From: an uncultured Bacteroidales bacterium | GTDB taxonomy: Bacteria; Bacteroidota; Bacteroidia; Bacteroidales; Muribaculaceae | DNA length: 64,000 nucleotides | Reading direction: 5' to 3' | NCBI GenBank assembly: GCA_902800715.1 | Contig: CADCFN010000008.1 | Location: 62,001 to 126,000, forward strand | Part shown: in pieces, positions 24,146 through 31,854 of the stretch | How positions within the stretch are numbered: the stretch's first letter is position 1 | Layout: each line of letters starts with the position of its first letter | Position numbers and translations under genes: made by a program | Notes under the pieces: generated by a model | Databases searched by the model: none | Told to the model about the DNA's origin: nothing | What the model saw: only the letters and a program-made list of their open reading frames with translations

Positions 24146-27100
24146 TTAGCGCAGAATCTTACGCGATGAGCGGCTGCCGTCGCTGTAAGTGGTGACGACG
24201 ATGTTGATGCCGCTGAAGGGCTTGTTGCTCTCCACGCCCATCAGGTTGTAGTAGCTGACGCTAACTACCGAGCGCGATGCTTTCACCTCCTTGACGGTGG
24301 TGACATTGCCCATGGGGTCACCATTGGAACTGTTGGGGCTTGCCTCGATGGGGAAGATGATGAACTTGCTGTCTTCCAGGCCTTCGTATTCGCTGGTGAA
24401 GTACATGTTGGCATAGTTGCCCTGGCCATTGCCTTCGATGCGGCGCGGACCGTTCAGGACCTGTCCGGTAGTGCCGTTGTCACCGTTGCTCGGACCATAG
24501 CACTCGTTGGGCTCGTAATCCTCGCCGTTGCCGCGAGCATAGCGGATGATGGCCTTAATCTTGTAGGCTTGGCCGGGTTGGAATATCTGCCACCAGGGCA
24601 TGCCGACGGCCTCCTCGTCAAAGAGTGACCAGTTGACTTTCATACCGCCATACTGCATATAGCCGTTGCTGTAGGGACCGAATTCGGCGCCATATCCACC
24701 GAGGGCGTTCTCAAGCTGGTCCTCGCTCAGGTATTTCAGCTGCTCATACATTTCACCAGGGATAATCTGGCTGCGGTCCCAGTTCTTGGGCGCATAGAAT
24801 CGTCCCGGGTCTTGCGGCAGGAAACGTGCCACGGTAGTGAAGGGCTGATACTCGCCTGAGACGTAGTCGCCATAAGGTCGCATCTGGTTCTCCTCGATGT
24901 TCAGGTTGTCATACACAATCCAGGTGAGGTAGGCGACCTCTTGAGGCTTGGGCGCGACATAGAACATCTTGCGAGGCTCATCATCCAAGACTTCCCTGGT
25001 CACCTCACCGCGGAGTACTTCGCCGGTCTCGGGGTCAAAAATCCACTCGATGTGCGGACGGGTGCGGTAGGTGCCCGTGTACTCGGCATTCTTAGGCATC
25101 CATTCGTTGTGGGTGTAGGAGAACACGATGGTGTCGTTGAAACTTGCCGATACATAGACGTTAGGCTCGTAGTTCATACCCTGGCCCATGCCGATGCTCA
25201 GCACGTGGGCGGTTGGGTTGATGGTATCGGTCATGAACACGTCGAGTTGTCCTGCGGGGATAATCTTGTTCACATACTGGCTCAAGTCAGGACGCTCATT
25301 GGCTGTTACAGGCACAGGAGCGCGACCGTCGTAGTTGGGCGACATGACGAGTTTAACCCAGTTACTCTGGTCGTAGGTCGTCCTCTTGTCCATAATCTGA
25401 GAACCGCCAGCGGTGTGGCTGGAACCACAAACGTCATAGACATAATCAGTAAAGGAATCATCGGGCAAGAAGGATTTCTCACCATACTGGTTCAAGTCCT
25501 TGGCATAGAGGGCGCCCGTGATGGTCTCGGATACCGGTTCGCCATACTTGTTGGTATAGTGGATCGTTGTTACCGCATCACGGTCGTAGTACACACCGAG
25601 CAGGTCGTTGCTCACGGTGTAGCGTACCTCCTCGGCAGCGGTGCGGATGAGGTTGTTGAGCGTGTAGGCGCCATCGAACAGACCCAGATAGTCATATACA
25701 CCGCCATTGATGTATTCAAAGTCGCCCGTCTGCTCCTTGGAGTCGCTCAGTGCGTTGGTGTCACCGTCATTGAAGAGGATACCGTCGGGTTGACTCTCAA
25801 TGCTGGAAATGGTGCCAAAGTCATAGCGCCATACCTCATAGCCTGTCACGGGGTCGATACCCATCAACTCGCAGATGTGGCCGGGCCAAGACTCCATAAC
25901 TCGGTTATAGCCATCGGTATATTGACCGTCGGCTTCGTCCCAAGCATAGCAGAATACCTGATCCCAACCTAAGGTATTGATGAAGTAGACATAGTAGTGG
26001 CCTTCCATAACGACTACGTTGCTGGGCAGGGCATTGGCTGCTGCCTCAAAGTATTCGCGGGTGTGGTCGGTCATGACTGTCTGTCCGTTCACCTCATCCC
26101 AGGTGTACCACAGCACACCGGCGTGGCGGTGGATGGTCTCACTCTGATATGGCTCCTTGTTGGTACGGGTAAAGAAGACCTCGGCAATCGAGGCGCTTAC
26201 TTGCCAGTGCCACCATTTCTTGCCATCAACGGTGGTGGTATCGCCCATGTATGTTACGGGATAGTGCTGGCTGTCGCTGTGCGGATCCCACAAGCCCTGT
26301 TCCTGGTTGTAGGCGCTTAATGGCCAGTAGTCTTCACCCATGATTGTGGTGGTATAAGTCGTGCCTGGTTCCTGAATGTTGTCAATCTGCACGTTGGGCG
26401 TCTGCTCCAGGTAGACGTTCATGGGTGAGAGATTCTTGTGGTCGGTCTTTATGAGTTTTACCCAATGCTCGGTGGGGTTCACCAGGATGTTGAATACACC
26501 GGCAGTGAACATCTTGTACTCACCGTAGGTCTCACTCCATTCATTGAGCGGCATGTTTTCGTTAATCATCGACGGGTTGACCTCCAGATAGTTGGTACCG
26601 TCGGGGTTATCGGTATAAGTGGGACCGCCGTTACCGAAGCGGGTTCCAACGCTCTGCCAGTCACTGCCCAACTGGGTCGAGAAGCAGAAGGTTGCATTGC
26701 TGCTCAGCGTCACGTTATTGATGTAGTAGTTGCCAGTATTGGCATCATACTTCATTTCGGAACCAGTGTTGCTGCCGTAAGAGAATGTTTCGCCGGCATG
26801 GTAGTAGCCGCCGTGGATGAAGAGTTGGTGATCTCCAGTGGCGCTAGGAGGCTCATTGTAGAGTTCAAAGTGGTTGTATTCCTCACCTTCTCCACGCTCT
26901 GGTGTCCACACGATGTAGTATGTGCCAGGCTCAAAATTGGTGATGTTCTTGGTCTTGGTGTTGTCAGCATTACTGCCACCACCGCTGACGATGGCGTTCA
27001 GGACATCAACCAGGATGGTTCCGCTCCACTTGTGCCAGGTCTTGCCGTCGGCAAGTACCTCGGTAGTTGTGAGTTCGTTGCCGGGGTACGAATTGGTGTA

Positions 27101-30100
27101 GACGTTCTGGGCATTGTCCCACAAATACAGGTATGGAACCGTTGTGCCGTCTGTCGCGATGACATAGAACGTGTACTGGTAGGTGGGAGGTGTGGCTTCC
27201 ACCATGAACTTCATCGTGGCAGGATTGAAGTAGATGGTTACCTGCCCGGCCGCGCAGTTGATCTGATAGGAGCCGCCATCGGTTCCTGCCATCTGGGTGG
27301 TGACCCAGTTGCCGTCGATGTCGATATTCTGGTCGCCGCTTTGCGGACTGATGCGGTAGTTGGCATTGAAGTCATCCCAGTTGCTGCCTTGACCGTTTGC
27401 AAACATGAAGTTGTAGGTGCCGTCTTCGGCAACAGTGCAAGTGTATGACAAGATGCCTGTTGACGGGTCAAGGGTCATCTGGGTGGTGGGTGCATAACCC
27501 CAACTCAAGCCTAAACCCTCCGAGCCTTCGATATAGTAGGGAGCCGTACCGACGAGGTTCAGTGTAGCGGTAATCGTCTCGTTGGCGATGTCGTAGGTCA
27601 CTGTTACGGTGTAGTCGCCAGTGAGGCTGGGCGTGAACGACAAATTGTCGCTGTTGACGGGATGGTAAACCCCATCGTCACCTAGAACCTTGTACTCGTA
27701 GGTGGTACCCTTGGTGAGGCTAACCTGGCTGGATGTCCAGGTATAGACATTGTCCTCAAGTGTCATCGCCGTTTCGTCGCCGGTGTTCCAGCCGTTGGGG
27801 AAGATGTCGGTGTCATCGCCCACCACGTAATAGGTGACAGGAGCCTCCGTTCCCTCGACCTTGAACTGCATGTTCAATGCATCGAAGTAGAAGGTCACTG
27901 TTCCGGCAGCAGCCCTGACACGATAAGACCCGTTATCTCCACCAGCCATTTGGGTTGCGGTGTAGCCGCTGTTGATGACGTAGTTTTGGCTGCCATCGCT
28001 CGGACCGATGCGGTAATGGTTATTGAAGTCTGTCCAGTCTTCGCCCTGTCCTGAAGCGAACACGAAATTGATGTACTCGAATGAGTCGGTCACCGTGGCT
28101 GTATAAGTGTAGATGCCGTTGTCGGTGTAGGTCATTGCCTTATCGGGAGCATAGGCAAAACTACCAAGGGCGCCGTCACCGTTGATATAAATCGTACCGG
28201 CAGCCGTCATCGTCAGCGTGTGGCTGACGGTGCCGTCGCTGTTGAGCGTGATAGTCACGTCATAGGTGCCTCTCATGGGCGCCGTGAACGTGACGTTGTT
28301 GCCGTTGTCGCCAATCCAGACACCCTCGTCGGTACCGTCGGCGCCATAGACCTTGTACTCGTAGGTGGTGCCGCTGTTGAGGCTCACGCCGGTAAAGGTC
28401 TTGCTGTAGCTGCCGTCACCGTTGGCGGTCATCTGGGTGCCTTCGGTGGTCCAACCGGCGAAACTGCCCTCGGCATAGTAGGTGATGGCGGGGTCTGCGT
28501 CAGCATTGGGACCACTCACGGTGCTACCGCCACCGTAGGTGAAGTAGCTCGTACCCGGCTCGACGGTCAGGTCAGTAGTCTTGTGGCTGTCGTCACCCTC
28601 GTTAAGAATCATGCCCAGTTGTGCGTAATCAGAGGCGTTGACGCTGTACTTGTAGTAAGTGTAGCCGTTGATGACCTCGGTAGTGAAGGTGCTGGCATCG
28701 GTCAGCTCCTTACCGGGGAAGTCGCCCAGCAGGGTGCCGGCGCCATCCCACAGATACTCGTGAGGCGTGGCATTGCCCTTGTAGCGTACATAGATGGTGT
28801 AGTCATAGGTCGGGTCGGCCTCGTCGGCTGCCTGATTGGGACCGCTGACAGTGCTGCCGCCACCATAGGTGAAGTAGCTGGTGCCGGGCTGTGTTGTGAG
28901 GTCGGCGGTTTTGGTGTCACCACTGCCGTTCTCGTTGAACAGGAGGTTAAGCGTCTGACTATAGGAGGTGAAGGTGGCGCAATAGTAGGTGTGCCCATTC
29001 TCCTCGGTAGTGGTCATGCTTGAGAATGCCGTGCCAGGCCAGTTGGTCTTGTCACCGGCTGCGTCCCATGCATGGAGATAGACGTTGCCCAGACTCTCGC
29101 TGCCCGTGTAGCGTACACGGATGTTGTAGGTATAGGACTGGTCTTCCTGAACGAGATTCAGCTGGTGTGTCACCGTCCCGTTGTTGCTGTCGTAATTGAT
29201 GGTCACGGTGTAGTTGCCCTGGACATTGCTGCTGAACGTGGCGTTGGCTCCACTGGGATGCCACGAGCCATCATCACCCCACACCTTGTAGGTGTAGTCG
29301 GTTCCGGCATTGAGATGGAATTGAGCCGACGTCCAGCTGTAGGTATCGTCGCCGTTGTCGGTCATCTGCGCAGTGTTGGAGCTGGTGCTCCATCCGTCGG
29401 GGAAGATGCTGGTATCCTCGCCCTTGACATAGTAATCGACAGCGATTACGGGCTCGGTGCCATCGACCTTGTACCTCATGTTGGCAGCGTCAAACGTGAT
29501 GGTCACTTGACCGGCATCTAGCGTCACAGCATAACTGCCGCCACCATTCTGGGTGGGGGCCCAACTGCCCAGAGTCACAGCCTCGTTGCCACTCGTGGGA
29601 CCGTAACGGTGATTGCCGTTGAAATCGTCCCAACTGCTGCCGGGGCCGTCGGCAAACGTGAAGTAGAAGGTGCCCGCCGACGTGACGTTGTAACTGTAGG
29701 TATAGATGTCATTGTCCTCATCATAAATCATCTGAGTCAACTTATCGCTCTGGTAGCCGAAACCGTTCAGTCCCAAGCCATTGTCGCCCGTGATATAGTA
29801 TTTGGGGGTGGTCGGCTGAGCAGACTTCTCGGTAACGGTGACCGAGACGGCCTTGGTGATGACGTTGAAATTGTAGGTCACATCGGCAGTACCGGTGAAA
29901 CCAACCGAGTAATTATAGTTCGACCCCGGCCATGCAGTGTCCCAGCCATGGTCTAGAGCGACCTTGCACTGGTAGGAGCCTTGTGTGACGTTGACATCGG
30001 TGAACGTCAACGTGTAGTTGACGCCATCGGTCGTGGTCATGTCGTTGTTGGCATCCGACGGAGTCCATGACGAGCCCAGGAGCTCGGTCTGGCTTCCTGC

Positions 30101-30490
30101 AACGGTCAGCGTCTTGAACGGTCCGAACAGGGAAACGGCATTGCCGCTCGTATTGAAGATGTAAACGATGCTCCATGTGCCGGTGGAACTCACGTTGTAG
30201 CCATAGTCATTGCTAGGATAGGATGCGTCGTCCCAACTGTGGTTCTTGACTACTTTGAAAGCATAGTTGCCACTATTGACATTGGCGGTTCTTGACAGGT
30301 AATAGTACGTTGTCGAGCCATAGCGAACCATGTCGTTGCTGTCGGCCGATGGATTCCAATCAGCGCCTAGAAAGCCGTTGTTGGTGCCTGCTACAGTGTA
30401 GGTCTGGGCCGTCAGCTGCGGTACGGCAGCGGCAAGACACAACAGCAGTAGCAGAAGCCTGATAGGTGTTGTTAATTTTGATTTTTTCAT
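24146..30490 (-). CDS. Giant modular secreted protein with CBM26- and SusE/F-like modules
   Basis: A 2114-residue exported protein with a signal peptide at about residues 1-29 and no lipobox. I see three repeating module types over residues 30-1300. One is about 110 residues, with YYITGDNGLGLNGFGY and GSSWDDFNGNHR (several copies). One is about 95 residues, with SIFPDGWSTSS and YTYKVWGDDG, recalling SusE/SusF starch-binding modules. The third resembles CBM26, with YLWDGAGTLLGDFPG and a YFTYGGGSTVSGPN end. The second half is less repetitive. The last 50 residues (SYYNLMG, GINIVVTTYSDG, RKILR) look like a T9SS-type sorting domain shared with the protein at 34698. Likely a surface starch or alpha-glucan binding protein; no catalytic glycosidase domain is recognisable. 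Confidence 0.75.
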   Translation of the reverse strand: MKKSKLTTPIRLLLLLLCLAAAVPQLTAQTYTVAGTNNGFLGADWNPSADSNDMVRYGSTTYYYLSRTANVNSGNYAFKVVKNHSWDDASYPSNDYGYNVSSTGTWSIVYIFNTSGNAVSLFGPFKTLTVAGSQTELLGSSWTPSDANNDMTTTDGVNYTLTFTDVNVTQGSYQCKVALDHGWDTAWPGSNYNYSVGFTGTADVTYNFNVITKAVSVTVTEKSAQPTTPKYYITGDNGLGLNGFGYQSDKLTQMIYDEDNDIYTYSYNVTSAGTFYFTFADGPGSSWDDFNGNHRYGPTSGNEAVTLGSWAPTQNGGGSYAVTLDAGQVTITFDAANMRYKVDGTEPVIAVDYYVKGEDTSIFPDGWSTSSNTAQMTDNGDDTYSWTSAQFHLNAGTDYTYKVWGDDGSWHPSGANATFSSNVQGNYTVTINYDSNNGTVTHQLNLVQEDQSYTYNIRVRYTGSESLGNVYLHAWDAAGDKTNWPGTAFSSMTTTEENGHTYYCATFTSYSQTLNLLFNENGSGDTKTADLTTQPGTSYFTYGGGSTVSGPNQAADEADPTYDYTIYVRYKGNATPHEYLWDGAGTLLGDFPGKELTDASTFTTEVINGYTYYKYSVNASDYAQLGMILNEGDDSHKTTDLTVEPGTSYFTYGGGSTVSGPNADADPAITYYAEGSFAGWTTEGTQMTANGDGSYSKTFTGVSLNSGTTYEYKVYGADGTDEGVWIGDNGNNVTFTAPMRGTYDVTITLNSDGTVSHTLTMTAAGTIYINGDGALGSFAYAPDKAMTYTDNGIYTYTATVTDSFEYINFVFASGQGEDWTDFNNHYRIGPSDGSQNYVINSGYTATQMAGGDNGSYRVRAAAGTVTFYFDALNMQFKVEGTEAPVTYYVVGDDTDIFPNGWNTGDETAMTLEDNVYTWTSSQVSLTKGTTYEYKVLGDDGVYHPVNSDNLSFTPSLTGDYTVTVTYDIANETITATLNLVGTAPYYIEGSEGLGLSWGYAPTTQMTLDPSTGILSYTCTVAEDGTYNFMFANGQGSNWDDFNANYRISPQSGDQNIDIDGNWVTTQMAGTDGGSYQINCAAGQVTIYFNPATMKFMVEATPPTYQYTFYVIATDGTTVPYLYLWDNAQNVYTNSYPGNELTTTEVLADGKTWHKWSGTILVDVLNAIVSGGGSNADNTKTKNITNFEPGTYYIVWTPERGEGEEYNHFELYNEPPSATGDHQLFIHGGYYHAGETFSYGSNTGSEMKYDANTGNYYINNVTLSSNATFCFSTQLGSDWQSVGTRFGNGGPTYTDNPDGTNYLEVNPSMINENMPLNEWSETYGEYKMFTAGVFNILVNPTEHWVKLIKTDHKNLSPMNVYLEQTPNVQIDNIQEPGTTYTTTIMGEDYWPLSAYNQEQGLWDPHSDSQHYPVTYMGDTTTVDGKKWWHWQVSASIAEVFFTRTNKEPYQSETIHRHAGVLWYTWDEVNGQTVMTDHTREYFEAAANALPSNVVVMEGHYYVYFINTLGWDQVFCYAWDEADGQYTDGYNRVMESWPGHICELMGIDPVTGYEVWRYDFGTISSIESQPDGILFNDGDTNALSDSKEQTGDFEYINGGVYDYLGLFDGAYTLNNLIRTAAEEVRYTVSNDLLGVYYDRDAVTTIHYTNKYGEPVSETITGALYAKDLNQYGEKSFLPDDSFTDYVYDVCGSSHTAGGSQIMDKRTTYDQSNWVKLVMSPNYDGRAPVPVTANERPDLSQYVNKIIPAGQLDVFMTDTINPTAHVLSIGMGQGMNYEPNVYVSASFNDTIVFSYTHNEWMPKNAEYTGTYRTRPHIEWIFDPETGEVLRGEVTREVLDDEPRKMFYVAPKPQEVAYLTWIVYDNLNIEENQMRPYGDYVSGEYQPFTTVARFLPQDPGRFYAPKNWDRSQIIPGEMYEQLKYLSEDQLENALGGYGAEFGPYSNGYMQYGGMKVNWSLFDEEAVGMPWWQIFQPGQAYKIKAIIRYARGNGEDYEPNECYGPSNGDNGTTGQVLNGPRRIEGNGQGNYANMYFTSEYEGLEDSKFIIFPIEASPNSSNGDPMGNVTTVKEVKASRSVVSVSYYNLMGVESNKPFSGINIVVTTYSDGSRSSRKILR
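28505..28900 (-). repeat. Near-identical DNA repeats inside the giant gene
   Basis: About 50-60 bases near 28505-28560 and again near 28845-28900 are roughly 85 percent identical. They encode the repeated GTSYFTYGGGSTVSGPN ends of two CBM26-like modules. Recombination between them would remove one module in frame. Confidence 0.65.
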
Positions 30491-30651
30491 CTGAAGTTGG
30501 TTTTTTTATTTGAATTGTGTAATCTAACTTATGTTGATTCGGTTATGTGATGGCATATTGCTGCTCAAACTGTTATAGGCATCTTTTGAAAAACGCCTGA
30601 CCCACTTGTCGAGAGTGACCATGAATGATTATCGCTAGCAAAATGGTGACG

Positions 30652-30660
30652 GCAAAAATA
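30652..30660 (-). promoter_or_regulatory. -7 box for the giant starch-binding protein
   Basis: The minus strand reads TATTTTTGC. The leader to the ATG at 30490 would be about 155 bases. Confidence 0.55.
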
Positions 30661-30716
30661 GGCAGATGCTAATTTAATAATGTGTATTTTACGGTTTTAT
30701 TAACAATATTTTATAT

Positions 30717-30728
30717 GCAAACGATTGC
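30717..30728. promoter_or_regulatory. LacI-family-like operator
   Basis: GCAAACGATTGC is a 10-of-12 symmetric dyad with the central CG typical of LacI-family sites. It lies about 60 bp upstream of the minus-strand promoter. No LacI-type regulator gene is in the window. Confidence 0.4.
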
Positions 30729-30921
30729 GTAACAAACCATTGAAATAAGTAGCGGTCCGATAAAATGAGCAGGTCGCTTTTCCCGTTAAAACAACCAAGA
30801 AGACCTGCTGGCATGGTATTTGCTGCATCTTTTTGGCGTTAATCGGTGCAAAATGTTGGTAAAAACTTGCTAAAATTACAATATCAACGTGTTTTGTAAC
30901 GGATTAATGAAAAAAAAGCAG

Positions 30922-30930
30922 TACTTTTGT
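30922..30930 (+). promoter_or_regulatory. -7 box for the mannosyltransferase
   Basis: TACTTTTGT, 41 bp before the ATG at 30972. Confidence 0.6.
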
Positions 30931-30971
30931 ATCACAATTTGACGAGAATCCAAAAATATCAATAAGCACCA

Positions 30972-31745
30972 ATGAAGTCAGATAGCTTAGTAATCATTCC
31001 TACTTATAACGAGAAGGAGAACATCAGGAACATCATCAATGCTGTGCTCAATGTCACTGAGCACCAGTTTGATGTGCTCGTAGTTGATGACAATTCTCCT
31101 GACGGCACCGGCACCATCGTTGACGCGATGATTGCCGACCAGCCCGAGCGCATCCACATCCTGAAGCGTGCGGGAAAGCAGGGATTGGGTACTGCCTACA
31201 TCGCTGGCTTCAAGTGGGCGCTGGTCAACGGCTATGACTACATCATTGAGATGGATGCCGATTTCTCGCACCCTGTTGACAAACTGCCCGAAATGCAGGC
31301 CGCATGCGACACTGGTGGAGCACATGTCGCAGTGGGCTCCAGATACCTGACTGGCGTCAATGTCGTCAACTGGCCGATGGGTAGGATGCTCATGAGCTAC
31401 TTCGCATCGGCCTATGTCAGACTGATTACTGGGATGAAGGTGTGTGACGCGACTGCAGGTTACGTGTGCTATCGCCGCGAGGTGCTCGAGGCTATCAACC
31501 TCGATGCTGTCGAATTCAAGGGCTACGCCTTCCAGATAGAGATGAAATTCACCGCCCACTGCATGGGCTTCATCATCAAGGAAGTGCCTATCGTGTTCGT
31601 CAACCGTGTGTTGGGAACAAGCAAGATGAATAGCAGCATCTTCTTTGAGGCCCTGTGGGGCGTCATCAAGCTGCGTTTGGATTCTATCTTCAACAAGCAG
31701 CGCTTTACGCGCAATCGTAAGCAGCAACCGCGTTTGACCGCGTGA
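30972..31745 (+). CDS. Polyprenol-monophosphomannose synthase-like glycosyltransferase (GT2)
   Basis: A 257-residue GT2 enzyme that probably transfers mannose, or another sugar, from a nucleotide sugar to polyprenyl phosphate at the inner face of the membrane. Motifs are VIIPTYNEKENI, VDDNSPDGTG, the metal-binding DAD in IEMDADFSHP, and GSRYLTG. A later basic C terminus (FNKQRFTRNRKQQPR) may contact the membrane; the C-terminal multi-helix domain seen in some relatives is absent. The length fits Dpm1-type soluble enzymes. It has its own promoter and terminator, so it appears to be a single-gene transcript. Confidence 0.88.
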   Translation: MKSDSLVIIPTYNEKENIRNIINAVLNVTEHQFDVLVVDDNSPDGTGTIVDAMIADQPERIHILKRAGKQGLGTAYIAGFKWALVNGYDYIIEMDADFSHPVDKLPEMQAACDTGGAHVAVGSRYLTGVNVVNWPMGRMLMSYFASAYVRLITGMKVCDATAGYVCYRREVLEAINLDAVEFKGYAFQIEMKFTAHCMGFIIKEVPIVFVNRVLGTSKMNSSIFFEALWGVIKLRLDSIFNKQRFTRNRKQQPRLTA

Positions 31746-31761
31746 TGCGCTGGCAACCATC

Positions 31762-31799
31762 AAGCTGGTTTGGTCATATTGGCCATACCGGCTTTTTAT
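31762..31799 (+). terminator. Terminator after the mannosyltransferase
   Basis: AAGCTGGTTTGGTCA pairs with TGGCCATACCGGCTT (three mismatch or wobble positions) around a TAT loop, followed by TTTTTATTTT. Confidence 0.75.
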
Positions 31800-31854
31800 T
31801 TTGGCATGATAATTGCTTCGAAGTCATGTGTCAATTCCGAGTTAATTACAGATA

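Larger units (their letters stand above)
30491..30971. other. Divergent intergenic region with promoters and a candidate operator
   Basis: This 481-bp AT-rich gap has no convincing ORF. It holds -7 boxes for both flanking genes (30652-30660 minus and 30922-30930 plus), a LacI-like dyad (30717-30728) and an 8-bp inverted repeat (30768-30775 with 30802-30809). Confidence 0.7.

Noticed and set aside
24941-25972. A 343-residue plus-strand open frame inside the giant gene
   Set aside because: Shadow frame on the opposite strand of a clearly coding, repeat-containing gene; no recognisable domain.
30768-30809. Inverted repeat AGCAGGTC in the divergent region as a terminator
   Set aside because: The spacer is long (26 bases) and no T run follows on the plus strand. 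Kept only as a possible regulatory dyad, not as a separate feature.
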